Origin: Mesostigma viride | Taxonomy: Eukaryota > Streptophyta > Mesostigmatophyceae > Mesostigmatales > Mesostigmataceae | DNA length: 64,000 nucleotides | Assembly: GCA_009746045.1 (NCBI GenBank) | Contig: RPFO01000727.1 | Coordinates: 1-64,000, forward strand | Direction of reading: 5' to 3' | Shown: positions 31,159 to 43,262 of the stretch, in pieces | How the letters are laid out: every line of letters starts with the position of its first letter | Position numbering within the stretch: position 1 is the stretch's first letter | Program-made: the position numbers and the translations under genes | The notes under the pieces: generated by a model | What the model was told of the DNA's origin: nothing | Databases searched by the model: none | The model's input: the letters and a program-made list of their open reading frames with translations, nothing else

Positions 31159-33464
31159 CTAATGGCCATCCGTCTGGTAGGTACCACGGGAGGCCAGCAG
31201 GACATCCAGGTAGGCCTGGTAATGGGCCACATCCTCAACATTGTCATGCCTATCTACGGTGAGGAAAACATCGGCCCACACGCCGTCAGGAAAGAGGCCC
31301 AGGAAGGCCCAGTAATACCTATGCTGCGTGAGGACGACCTGGCCACGGGCCCAGTCCAAAAGCCACAGGCAAAGAGGCGAAGGAAAGGCTCTACCGCGAT
31401 CAGGCAAAGGGCCCGCAGGAGGAGGCGATGGTACCGGATCCGAGGGCGCATACCCGTCGGGAAGAACAGGTCCACCAGGGGCTCCACGTTGGACGGCCAC
31501 AACCGGATGTGCCGCACCTCGCGGGAGCGCCACCGACGAACACACTGTCGCGACCCGAATGTCTCTAGGTAGTCGCTGGCCCGAGGAGGAGGGTGACCAC
31601 GGGAGTCTAGACCCTGGCCCGGGATAGGCGCCGGGCGGCGGGCATCCCACTCAAGGATGGGCTGGAGGACCGTAGTGTACGCCGCACCCGGCACCGCAGG
31701 AAACTCTACTGTAAGGGCATCCGAAGCCATAATGCCCAGAGGGGAGGGTAAGCCCACTGGAACCCACCGTAGGTGTCTAAGTCGTTGTGGCGCCTCGCCC
31801 AGCGATACAGGACGCGCCGGACCAGGATCTCACCCTCGAACACCGGATCAGCTAAAATAACCATGTCGAACGGAGGCCGATCAGTCTCAATGGGTAGGCC
31901 ACGATCCCGGGGCGCCCGACACACCTGGGAGAACCCGTAGGACATGGGAGAGATGGCAAGCTCAGCAGAGGCGCGCGGCAGGTCACACTGTCGGCAGGCG
32001 AGTGCGGACATACCATACCCCGGAATGGGCGTGTCACGCGACTCCGGCGTCGCATGCACCACAGAAGGGCCCTGTCCCGATCACCCTGGGACAACTCCCG
32101 GAGGGAATCGGCAGCGCGGGTGGCGCGAGGATCCTGACCGGTGGACCGAACAACCGCGGCCAAAGACCGCGAGGCCGAAGGAGGAGGGACCGAGCAGGGG
32201 CCGACGCAGGGGCAGGAGCCGACACCGACGCAGGGGGCACTGGTAAAACAGGAGGTCGCGCCGGACCCGAAGCCAGAGAGGGCCGTGACGGACCCGCCAT
32301 CGACGCAGGCGCGCCGGTCTCCGTTGCCGGTGCACCCTCAGGCCACATATTGAAGATAGGGCCCGTAGGGACAGGCAGCCCGGCATAAGATTGGTTACCA
32401 TCCAAGCTCCAGTCGGGCACCGGGATCCTCTGCGGGGGACCACCCTCCCAAAGCCTGGGATGATCGCCCGTGTCGCTGAAGAAACCACGAACTGGCTGTG
32501 AGGGCGCAGCGGACGGCCCAGAGGGGGCGACGGCGGGCACAGCCGAAGGGGCTGAAGGCTCGCGCCGAGGCGCGGGAACGTCGGCCGCAGGCACGGAGGC
32601 AACCGGAGGTGTCGGAACCGCAGCAACCGAAGGGGTAGGGGGCGCCGGCGAAACCACAGGTGCCGAAGAAACCGAAGGGGTAGGGGGCGCGGACACCACA
32701 GACACCCCACCTGGCGTGGCCGGAGTCTGCGCTTGGGCCGCCAGGAAGGCCCCGAACGCCGTGGTCAGGGACTGGATCTGAGCCTGCATAGCCGAGACCG
32801 TCGCCGAAAGAGGATCAGGCAAACCCGAAGGGGTAGGCTCTACTGCAACACCCGGGTCGACCGAGGGGACGACGGGACCGGAGAGGGAGGAACAGACGCC
32901 GAGGAGGCGGACGCAGCGCTCGAGGCAGAATAATCTGGAGTATAATGTACCTCGGCTGGGGCGCCCGAAGGGGCAGGACCACTAACCGCTAGTCCGCCGA
33001 CTGATCAGCTATCTCCATGAATTCTACGGCCCGTAAAAGGTCGCAGGGGTTCTCATCTACCTCAGCATCACCCTCAGCCGGAAGCCAAGGGAACACCTCC
33101 CGTAGGCAGGTACGGCCCACAGGGTGGAGAGGTAGGAGAACACACGGCAGCACCGGAGAACCGCATCTATCTGTCCCAAGGCGGGACAGCTGGAACCACA
33201 CCCCAACAAACAGTGTCCGGCATCGTCGAACCCGTGCAGGACAAGCTGGTGCGGCTCATCAGGGGAAGGACCATACCACGTGACCCCGAAGAGGGCCGCC
33301 CTGACTAAGCTCGCATGTTGGGCCTGAAGGGCCGGCTGCACAACGCCACCCGGGTAACTTGATCGCGACACCCAGCGGCCCGGAAGGGCCTCGAAATACA
33401 GCTCAGGGTCCGGTAGGGGCGGGGACGGCAGCGAGCTCTCAGCCGGAGGGGTAGGCTCTGACAT
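31159..33464 (-). pseudogene. Extra ORF (ORF3) of inner LTR element
   Basis: Lies downstream of integrase, in the position where some retroelements carry env. Starts MSEPTPPAESS at 33464 and ends TYQTDGH at 31159. It is the counterpart of 46002-48322 but broken into several frames (changes near 33100-33200, 32060, 31700 and 31640). Conserved blocks include DPELYFEALPGRWVSRSSYP, NPCDLLRAVEFMEIAD and RQCDLPRASAELAISPMSYG. I see no signal peptide, no furin-like site and no clear transmembrane anchor, so there is no positive evidence that it is an envelope protein. Confidence 0.75.
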
Positions 33465-33540
33465 GACGGCTGCGGAGGGGAGGGGACAACCAACCACCCG
33501 TCGACAGCAGACATAACATAAGAGAGGAGAAGGTCTACAA

Positions 33541-36500
33541 CTAGAGCTTGTGCAGGGTTTTATATTCCTGCAGCAGGCGACTACACCCATCTAGCTCACT
33601 CTCCGTATACCAAACCTTATCTACTTCACTACGAGCATACATCCACTTCACTTTATACTGACGCTGGGTACCGCGGCCCTTTTTGATATCTCTATGGGCC
33701 ACGATGCTTTCTACTTCGTCTTCTACTTCCCCAGTGTCAGGGTTATGCTCTAAAGGGGCAGGCGCTAACTCCCTGCCAGCGAACGTACTAGGGTGGTACA
33801 GTTTAAGCTGGCTCCTATGGAAGGTGTTTGAATGCGTTTGCCAAGAGGTAGGGATATCGACTTTATACAAGAAATTTCCTACCCTAGACAACACATGGAA
33901 GGGTCCTAAGAAGGCGGGCCTAAGTTTGACCTTCAGTTCTGCTTCAAACTTATGAGCAAAACGGCCAACACGGGGGCCTTCTACTAATACTAGATCTCCT
34001 ATTTCTATCTCAGGTGCTCGTCTATCTAAGGAGGCACGCAACCTAGCAAGGTACTTAGCCTGAGCTTTTTGGTACCCTGAGATCGCGTGGTCATGAGCAG
34101 TTTTCATTCTATCTAGTAAGGACTGTACACCTTCTACAGTATCTCGGGACACATCATCCTTGTCCCGTAGAGGACTAGCTAAGAGAGAGGTAGGGGTAAG
34201 GGGCTGTCTACCAGTATCTAAGAAGAAGGGCGTATATCCATGCGCAGCTTGGGGACAATTGTTGAGGGAGAACTCTACCAAACATAAATAATCCTCCCAA
34301 TCACTACCCGAGCCATTAACATAGTGCCTAAGCGCTTCTTCTACTACCCTATTAAGACGCTCTACTAAATGAGAGGAGGAGGAGTGGTAGGCAGTACCGT
34401 AGGTAACCTTGGTACCGATGGCAGCGAAAAACTGCTGCCAAAAATCTGAGGTAAATAATTTATCCTTATCACTAATAAACTGCCTACTCAATCCATGATA
34501 TCTATATACATTATTGAGGTATAGGCGTGCGCAATCACGTGCGGTGAGTTCTAAAGGACACGGCACAAGATGGCACATACGAGTAAAACGATCTATGAAC
34601 ACAAGGATTTGGGCATTGCCCCTATCATTCTTTCTAAAAGGTCCTACAAAATCCATCATGATAGAATCCCAAGGCATGATGGGTCAGGCAAGGTCCTAGG
34701 TTCTGCTATCTGTCCTACATTATTGGGTTTCATTTCCTGGCAAGATTGACAAGTTCTAACATACTCATCTACATCCTTATAAAGGGAAGGCCAGTAATAA
34801 GAGCGGGCTACTAGGTCCCGTACCCGTTTACCACCCTGATGAGCAGCTAAGTCATGCAACTCAAAGAGCAAGGAGGAGCGACAGATAGGAGGGACATACA
34901 GGCGCCATTGAGGGGGAGAATCTGCTATCTGCACATATAAAAACCCACCTACAAATTTACAAGGGTGCTTGCCTAATTGTTGGGGATGTGCAGCAATGGC
35001 AGCTAATGCTTCCGGCTCAGTGGCCGTAAATCTACTAATAAGGCGTTCAAGATCAGAGGTAGGCATCGCTACAGAAGTATCCAGAACAGGTTTAAAGAGA
35101 TCTCCTACCGCCTTGCCAAAGAGAAGGGGAGGTCCTAGAGGGACTACGTTTTCATAAGACTTTCCTGACCTAGTCGCTATATGGCTAAGCGGTATAGAAA
35201 TTTTATTTTTCCCCTCCCCCCCACCGAGGCCACAGGAAGGGCCTCACACGGGAGAGAGAGTCCTACGTGAGAAAGGAGATCAGGCATGCGAACAGCTGTA
35301 TGAAAGAGGTAGGCATAGGATTCATCATCAGGTAGTTCACCATAAGGGGTTACACCCATAGTAGTAGGAACTAGAGTAGTATTGAGAACATCAAGGTCCT
35401 CGAAGAAGGAATAGTCTGCACGACGAGAGAGTGCATCTGGTACTATGTTATCTACACCCTTGACATACTGAAGTTTAAAAGGGGAAAACTGTGCTAAAAA
35501 TTCCATCCAGCGCGCTTGCCGAGGGGTAAGGTTGGGTTGGGAGAGAAGATGGGTAAGGGGACGATGATCCGTTTGGATAACTAACCTATAAGGATCTAGC
35601 TCACAGGGTTCATTCAGGCAGACATCAAATTGAGCACCTTTAAGGAAGTGCTGCCACGCGTGGCAACAATACACCACAGCTAAGAGTTCCTGCTGGTGTA
35701 CGGGATAGTTACGCTCCGCAGGGAGCATTGTCCTAGAGATATACTCAATTGGCTGTAAGCCCTGACCCTGATCCTGGAGAAGGACACCACCTATAGCTAC
35801 TTTACTAGCATCTGTAGCCACAACAAAGGGTTTAGTAGTATCCGGTAGGATGAGTACAGGAGGGGAAAGGAGTAGGGATTTTAGGCACTGAAAAGCCGAC
35901 TGACATTCACTACTCCAAACAAAGGGGATATCCTTCTTTAATAAATGATTAATAGGGGCTGCTATAGTTGCGAAACGCGGGATAAAACGCCTATAGTAAG
36001 AAGCAATTCCTAGAAAACTACGTACACCTTTAACGTCGGTAGGGGTAGGCCATTCCTGAATTGACTTAGTTTTATCCGGGTCGGTAGCGACCCCGGCATC
36101 TGACAGAACGTGCCCTAAAAATGGGACACTCCTACCCGAACGCACTTTAGCACGGCGCGCCCACAAAGAATTTTCAGCCATTATTTCTAATACTTTCTTT
36201 AAATCACGTAGGTGCGTTTCAAAATCAGGAGAGTAAATAAGAATATCATCTAAGTAAGCTTGAGCACAAGAACGGTCATGCTCAGATAAAGAAACAGAGG
36301 AGAAGGAGGGATCCTTTAGATCAGAGGACACCTGAGGAAGATGAGAATTTCCCATAACAGGTCTAAGCACTTCATTCATTAACATTTGAAAAGAGGCAGG
36401 CGAGTTACAGAGTCCCATAGCCGCTACTCTAAACTGGTAATGACCAAAAGGGGTAGCAAAGGCGGTTTTATGGCAATCCTCAGGAGCTATCCGCAACTGC

Positions 36501-37262
36501 CAAAAACCATCCGCACAATCCAGTACTGTGAAACAAGTGGAACCTTTAACCTTATTAAATATATCATCAATACGAGGTAGAGGGTATTTAGATTTCACAG
36601 TAATATCATTCAACTTCCTATAATCAGTAACTAGGCGAAACTTGCCATTTGGCTTAGGAACTAACAGGACACCAGCTGAGTAGGGGGAGTTACTAGGCTC
36701 TATCAATCCTGCTTCTAATAATGACACTAAAATCTGTTTTAGTTCCTTTAACTCGGTAGGGCCCATTCTATACATCGGAGAGTGCGTAGGAACTGCACCG
36801 TCCTTGATAACTACACGGTGTAAAACAGAGCGAGGAGGAGGATAAGAAGGAGTCTTTTCTTCAAATACTTTTGAGGAATCTATCACAGCCATGTATCTTA
36901 CTATTTCATTTTCAGTAAATCCTACTCCTATTGTATCCACTGTATTTACATCTATATCCACACTATTATTAGTGATAGGTATCTCTTGTACTTCTAACTG
37001 GAGGAACATACATAATAGGTATCCATTTTGCTTTAATTCAGAACGTAATTCGTCATTTGACATTAATACTTCAGGTATAGGTCTTACAGGAGGATCGACA
37101 GGTGTAGGAGGAGTAATATCAACCAAGGATAAATTTTCCAATCTGTAATGACGTTCAGGTACCCAGTAAGAGCTATCTGGAAACCAAATGACCATGGTAT
37201 CATAATTAATAGTAATCTTATTATCCTGGTGCCAATCTAATCCTAGTAATACATCAGCGGTA
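33541..37262 (-). pseudogene. pol: Pol of inner LTR element (RT, RNase H, integrase, chromodomain)
   Basis: Begins at the deletion junction with the last residues of protease (ADVLLGLDWHQ). RT has VTDYRKLND and YLDD (about 36245). RNase H has VVATDASKVAIGG and IQTDHRPLTHL. Integrase has the HHCC region (HDLAAHQ, CQSCQEMKP) and DDE core segments (MMDFVGPF; FISDKDKLFTSDFW; VERLNRVVEEAL). The C-terminus VESIVAHRDIKKG...YKVKWMYAR is chromodomain-like, as in chromoviruses. Frameshifts: one base missing in the G-run near 35215 (7 G here, 8 in the outer copy) and one near 34685. Confidence 0.9.
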
Positions 37263-38235
37263 GGCATGAGAGGCAAGAGACTCACACTGGATGAGGTTAG
37301 CAAGTTCAGGAGTAATGCAGGTAGTAAGATAATGAGGAACTAGTACAGCATCAGAGAGGCGCCACCTATTGTGGTTCTGCCAGGACTCTGTGTTCTGGGT
37401 GAGCAACATAACGAAGGTGAAAAACTGTTGAGGGGTAGACTTGACATCCAGCTTAGGAAGGTTGGCAAAGAGGGGAAGAGCAGGAGGCTTAGGGGGATTA
37501 GAAGAATCAGTTTTTTCCCATAGGGCCACTATCTTCCACTGCTACATAAGCGGGATAGAAGGAAGGGATAGGAAAAGTCTTGGGTAGGGGTCTAGAGGGA
37601 GCCACCGTTTCAGGATGGTGCCCATAGGAGAAGGGGACAGTATATTGCTCACGAAGAGAGGAATAGGCAAAGTGATCATAATTCCTATCATCTAGGGGCA
37701 TGGTACTGAAATCATTATTAACTTCTAAATCAGCCACACGGGTAGGGACCTGGGCTGCCTCATAGGCCGTCTCAGGGTAGGACCAGGAAGCAGGTGGGTA
37801 AAAGGGAACTGCACTAGGGCGCCCAGAAGGACCAACAGGGGCAGAGGCACGACCCGTGTTAAGAGCAGGCATGGAAGGAACAGGGTGGGAAGGAGGCCTA
37901 AAAACATTGTTAGTTAGTGAGGACCTGCTGGAGGGTTGAGCCAAGGTTGCAGGAGGGGCAGGGGCCTGGTTCAGGGTAAGGGAAGGGTCATCACTAAATC
38001 TGACTTGCATACGTTGACGTTGTTCATAGGTAGGAGGGGTAAGTGAGGGGCGACGGCGACCATCAGCAAGAGGAGAAGGAGGTGAGGCACGAAGATTACC
38101 TTGAGGGGTGAGATGGTGTACCGTTTCAAGTGAGTCCCGTCGATTACCCCGATTGTTGTTATTATTATTATTATTATTATTCATAGTAGGAGTATTGGTA
38201 GGTATAGGCGACAGGTTACCACCCACTGGATCCAT
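37262..38235 (-). pseudogene. gag: Truncated Gag of inner LTR element
   Basis: Starts MDPVGGNLSPIPTN at 38235. It matches the outer Gag to SLASHAY, then hits a stop at the deletion junction with pol. The junction lies within CTACC, which is present at both parental sites in the outer copy, so the deletion used 5-bp microhomology or a template switch. A second frame change is seen near 37515. The capsid C-terminus, zinc knuckle and protease are missing. Confidence 0.88.
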
Positions 38236-38359
38236 TTTTGTTTAAGTAAATGATCAAAAATCTAACTGAAAGCAACAAGGATAAAGGACCAGGCCTAATA
38301 CAAGGCAAGGAAAGAAAAGGAAAAGATTTTAATGGCTTAAAAGAAAGGGACAATTTAAA

Positions 38360-38752
38360 TCAGTCCTTTTTAACAACAGTAATGGATAGGGAACCGAATT
38401 CCAAGGTGAGAGGAGTATCTAAGCTGGATGAGGATGCAGCCCTCTTAGGGGGAGACGAAGGAGGAGTAGCGAAATCTAGAGCTTCTACAGGAGGGCGACC
38501 ATGAGGAGTAGAACGTACGTGTAGGCCTAGATCTGATACGCTATGGTCTATAAGGAATTGTTGAGCTTCCTCGAAGGTAACAAATTTCTTATACCTAATT
38601 ACATTATATGTACGGTTTTGCACTATCTTCCTAGCATCTGACCAAGAGAGGAAAATGGCTGACCATTGAGGGGTAATAACTACGTAATACTTAGCTAAAC
38701 TATTATCACTAGATGAATGGGAAGGCGCAGTAAAAACACGACGTTGACTCAT
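38360..38752 (-). CDS. Viroplasmin-like ORF of inner LTR element
   Basis: An intact 130-aa homologue of 23589-23993 (KYYVVITPQWSAIFLSWSDA, YKKFVTFEEAQQFL). Substitutions between the copies are mostly conservative and the frame is uninterrupted in both, which argues for coding function of this first ORF. Confidence 0.75.
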   Translation of the reverse strand: MSQRRVFTAPSHSSSDNSLAKYYVVITPQWSAIFLSWSDARKIVQNRTYNVIRYKKFVTFEEAQQFLIDHSVSDLGLHVRSTPHGRPPVEALDFATPPSSPPKRAASSSSLDTPLTLEFGSLSITVVKKD

Positions 38753-39285
38753 GATAACTCACCTGGCGTGTCTTGTGATGTCAAGCTAGACGGGGTAGGG
38801 GTAGGCGACTTAGCTTGACGATCTGGATCACCGAAAGAAGAAGGAGGGCGGGAGTTTCCAGCTCTCGTCCTAAGTCAGCGGCCGGATATCCCAGCGCTCG
38901 TCCTAACACAGCGCCCCGTAACTCTGCGGGTGCGGCCGTCTAATAAAGCAGCAGCACAAGGAAAAAGGTGTAGCTACTGCGACGCTAATCGTCTCCGAAC
39001 AGTAATACTCCCCTATCTAATGCAGGAAACAACCGTAAGCAGGAAAACAAGGCGAAGAACAGGCTAACTACGAAAGGATTTATCCGCTGTGAGCAGGTCT
39101 AGCTTCTAGGTAAAGCGTGTCCCGAAACGGGCAGCACGACGCTCCTAGCTTGAAGGCGACCCGCCCATTACCTATCAAGGAAGTGTCGACTTCTTGTTCC
39201 TGGATGCGGAAGGGGTCTTGAAAAGGTGTATGTGGCAAGGGATAGTCGTCTCGTTCACTACCTACTGAAGTTCCTCCGGAACCAT

Positions 39286-39858
39286 TGTTACGCCGCGGAT
39301 ATCTACCTCCACCTCTACCTCTAATGGGCCTGATACTACCTAAACTGGTCAGGCCTCCTCTACTTAACCCTCTGGCGAAAGACGAACGTGACGGAGCTGA
39401 TCTCAATGCATTAACGTAAGTGTTACTATAATACGCCATACAACCATTTATCAAAACCCGTTTACTCCAGGAATAGAGGAAGGAAACACAACTACACTGC
39501 CGTGACCCAAGCCTAAATGTGTCAATTCACTTAACACACGCCGAGTGCACACACAAGGGGTAGAACGCGCATAAATGGTCACCAACGGTCCAACACGCTC
39601 GGGCCGACATGGCCCTCGCCTACAGGTGCACGCTGGTCCACTAAATCTACTGATGCACGCTGGTCCACTACATTCTACCACAGGATCAGGACCACTAGTA
39701 AAGTACGCGGCGCGGCGCCCAACGGCACCCAATGTACCACGGTACTGTTACGAGGACAATAATGTCCCGGTAGGAGCCTAAACGTAAACCTAGGGACAAC
39801 CGAGGCAAAGGACCTAATTTACGTCCGTAACTACAACGAATTGTTACGCGACGTAACA
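39286..39858 (-). repeat. 5' LTR of inner element
   Basis: 573 bp, with no difference from 30217-30789 found by eye. The element interior begins at 39285 on the minus strand with ATGGTTCCGGAGGAAC, a candidate primer binding site. Confidence 0.93.
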
Positions 39859-39863
39859 AGCGT

Positions 39864-41545
39864 GCTCCTATTCGTCCCACTTCAGGACGCATTCCCTCAG
39901 CTACCCCTAGTAGGCTGAATGCTGTGCAGACAGGACCCCCAGGGTTCCCCTATGATAATCAGGCTCCCGCACCCTCTTCGGTCCCTTGTGACCCTCCAGC
40001 AGTGGCTTTTTCGCCAGGGTCTTCTTCGGGGTTAGTTCCTATGGATTTGGGGGGGAGGGGGAACAGTAGGCCTGTCAGCCGGGGGTAACCTGGACAGGTC
40101 CTTAGATAGTACCCCAGATAATAATTTTTTCCTGCCTGTTTTTATAACCTCTGTAGGAGCTGAATCATCCCTACCACTACGTGTCCGTCCTCTTATGTTT
40201 TTGAATGGTGGCTTAACCGTTCCCCATACTGTTGTAGACCCCTTCTTGCATGCTGATGAACTCTTGAATGTCTCTGTGTTGGTAGATAGCGGTGCGGCTA
40301 GCTCCTTTGTGAGCGAGGCCCTAGTTAGGCGTTTAGGACTAGTCCCTATCCCTCACACCAAACCTGTCACTGTTCATTATGCTGACGGTCGCACCAGTCA
40401 TTCCCCGGGTACGGTGTCCCTTCCCCTGGTTATACAAGGACGTACTATCAACCTGACGGCCACTACTATAGGCCCTATTACTACCGCTGATGTATTACTA
40501 GGATTAGATTGGCACCAGGATAATAAGATTACTATTAATTATGATACCATGGTCATTTGGTTTCCAGATAGCTCTTACTGGGTACCGGAACGTCATTATA
40601 GATTAGAAAATTTATCCTTGGTAGATATTACTCCTCCTACACCTGTTGATCCTCCTGTAAGACCTATACCTGAAGTATTAATTAATGTCCAATGAAGAAT
40701 TGCGATCTGAACTAAAGGAATATGGATACCTATTATGTATGTTCCTTCAGTTAGAAGTACAGGAGATACCTATCACTAATAATAGTGTGGACATAGATAT
40801 AAACACAGTGGATACAATAGGAGTGGGATTTACTGAAAATGAAATAGTCAGATACATGGCTGTGATAGATGCCTCAAAAGTTTTTGAAGAAAAGACTCCT
40901 TCCTATCCTCCTCCTCGTTCCGTTTTACACCGTGTAGTCATCAAGGACGGTGCAGTTCCTACGCACTCTCCGATGTATAGAATGGGCCCTACCGAATTAA
41001 AGGAACTAAAACAGATTTTAGTGTCACTATTAGAAGCAGGATTGATAGAGCCTAGTAACTCCCCCTACTCAGCTGGTGTCCTGTTAGTTCCTAAGCCAAA
41101 TGGCAAGTTTCGCCTAGTTACTGATTATAGGAAGTTGAATGATATTACTGTGAAGTCTAAATACCCTCTACCTCGTATTGATGATATATTTAATAAGGTT
41201 AAAGGTTCCACGTGTTTCACAGTACTGGATTGTGCGGATGGCTTTTGGCAGTTGCGTATAGCTCCTGAGGATTGCCATAAAACCGCCTTTGCTACCCCTT
41301 TTGGTCATTACCAGTTTAGAGTAGCGGCTATGGGACTCTGTAACTCTCCTGCCTCTTTTCAAATGTTAATGAATGAAGTGCTTAGACCTGTTATGGGGAA
41401 TTCTCACCTTCCTCAAGTGTCCTCTGATTTAAAGGATCCTTCCTTCTCCTCTGTTTCTTTATCTGAGCATGACCGTTCTTGTGCTCAAGCTTACTTAGAT
41501 GATATCCTGATTTATTCTCCTGATTTTGAAACGCACCTACGTGAT
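39864..41545 (+). pseudogene. pol: Outer element: Gag end, protease and RT (interrupted)
   Basis: Continues Gag after the inner insertion (RAPIRPTSGRIPSATP). A frame change near 40085 leads to GNLDRSLDSTPDNN, then a retropepsin-like domain with the active-site motif LVDSGAASSFV (about 40280) and TADVLLGLDWHQ. RT follows with VTDYRKLND, FTVLDCADGFWQLR and YLDD (41492-41503). A frame change occurs near 40680 (…EVLINVQ, then MSNEELR). The coding sequence is cut at 41545 by the hairpin-ended element and resumes at 43263. Confidence 0.88.
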
Positions 41546-43262
41546 TCGTCGTCTGTCCCTGGTCCTCTACGGAGGACTGAGTTGAACTCAGTCCTCTCTA
41601 GAGGACCGAGTTTTTGGGTTTCGTAGAAAATTCGCCCCGGTCAGAATGTTTGACAAAAAAATTCTCTCAAAATTTATTCAAATACTACGTGAAAAGATCT
41701 TTCTTGGACATATTTTGGGGATTTTTTTGGATTTGGTATGCGCGGCTAACTGTACGGTCAAAGTACAGGTGGTAAGGGTACTTTTCCACGTGAAACGCGA
41801 GTTCCGGAAATGCACGACCTAGCCATGGCGGCTCGCGCCCATGCATGCAGTTTACGTTTGCGGACGAGTTAGCCGTCCAAACTCAGTAAATAGATTTAAC
41901 ATGCCCTAAAGATGATATAAATCAATTTTTAGCTCGCGGGGATGCGATTTACCCGGTGTCGGCACTGTTCTTGCTGGAAAAAACTGCGATAAGGTAGGTC
42001 GACGGAATTGATTACTGCGCTTGCTTTCCGGCGCAATTTCAATGGCTGATAGGTTTCTTTCTACATTTTAACATGAATTGTATTAGAATATATTGAGTGA
42101 CAGTATAGATTTGATGATCTCGACCATTCTGTCACGTCATGGTCTATGTGCCGCAAAGTGCCACTTTTGCGGGCACCGCCTGGGCCAAGGTAACGCCAGC
42201 CGTGCCAGGTAAAGCCGGATAATCGTTGCCTCTTCGTTCCTTGATGTTCGTACATGAGTTTAAGCTTGCGAGGCGTTGTCAGGTTCAAGTCTTGATGCTC
42301 TTTCTTGACCGTTGCCTGCCCCTCTCTAAAACCCCCTTTTCAGATGATGTTAGCAGGCATTTGCCTTAACCCAGTGTAGTTGTGCAGGGTTTTAGGAGCT
42401 GTGCAGGTTTAAACACCTTCATAGATGTTAGTTATTCTTTTGCTACGTTCATACTGCATGATTGTGTGGCCACGGGCTGCGTCAAGGGTGCATTCAAGCT
42501 TTTACGGGTGAGTGAAAAGTCTTGGTGACAAACCACTGCCATCATGTGCCAGCAACTATGTTGGCCACATCATGGCAAGGCAAAACAGTTATAGCCATAT
42601 CTATTGTTGTTTGAAACAATGGAAATATGCTTAACCTACCCATTATATTGGTGGTTGACACTTATAACATAACCCTTTGTTGGTAGGTATCCAAGCCCAT
42701 TCCCTACATGCATGCATAGGCTCTCACTACATGATAAGGTATGATATACCTGAAGTATGATGATGCAAGTGTGTTGTCCTGTAATGCTTGAAGGGAAATG
42801 AGTTGATTGGGATGGTTGTTGGCCACGGTGATGTAGTATGACCGCACTTACATGCTAGCAAAGTTAGCAAAAGCCCCATTCCTCTCCTGAGGACTGAGAG
42901 TTTTTTAATTGTTTCAGGCAGTTGCAGTGGCCAAATGGAGCCCAGTTTTTTGCCACGCTTCAAGAACTATGTTGTTTACATGCCTATATTTTTTCTTCAT
43001 GCACCAGGATTTGATTGAATTTTTCCCACTCGTTCTTATCCCGAAAAATGCAAATTCGCGAGGGGCGCCCAACGTCCGTGTAATTTTCAGGTGTTCGGGT
43101 CAAGTTTTCACATATGCAGTATTTTTGCCAACAAAATGATATCTAGTACACCCCAGATCCACATCAAAACATTTGGGATGGACCCCCCACCTAGTCGCTA
43201 CACGCGGTTGAAAATTGTCAACTCAGTCCTCCTGTGAGGACTGAGTTGGGACAGACGACGAG
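41546..43262. mobile_element. 1.7-kb hairpin-ended element C, Helentron-like candidate
   Basis: Ends CGTCGTCTGTCCC (41547-41559) and GGGACAGACGACG (43248-43260) are perfect inverted repeats. Just inside each end is a hairpin with the same 12-bp arm GAGGACTGAGTT: 41572-41596 (1-nt loop) and 43220-43247 (4-nt loop). Removing the element restores the pol text ACGTGATTTAAAG exactly as in the inner copy, so there is at most a 1-bp duplication, with insertion between T residues. Lack of duplication, a TT target and terminal hairpins fit Helentron/Helitron2-type non-autonomous elements. No coding gene was found. Confidence 0.6.

Larger units (their letters stand above)
30217..39858 (-). mobile_element. 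Inner Ty3/gypsy LTR retrotransposon, same family, opposite strand
   Basis: 9642 bp on the minus strand with 573-bp LTRs at 39286-39858 (5') and 30217-30789 (3') that appear identical by eye, indicating recent insertion. It carries the viroplasmin ORF, truncated gag, pol lacking the protease start, and the extra ORF. A deletion of about 1.17 kb removes the Gag C-terminus, zinc knuckle and protease (junction near 37262). With several frameshifts it cannot have supplied its own Pol in its present form, so mobilisation in trans is likely if these changes predate insertion. Confidence 0.95.
30212..39863. repeat. AGCGT target duplications bounding the inner element
   Basis: AGCGT occurs at 30212-30216 and 39859-39863, immediately outside the inner LTR element. 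Gag coding text reads across when the insert is removed (…TPQ|RAPIRPTSG). This proves insertion rather than rearrangement. Confidence 0.95.
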
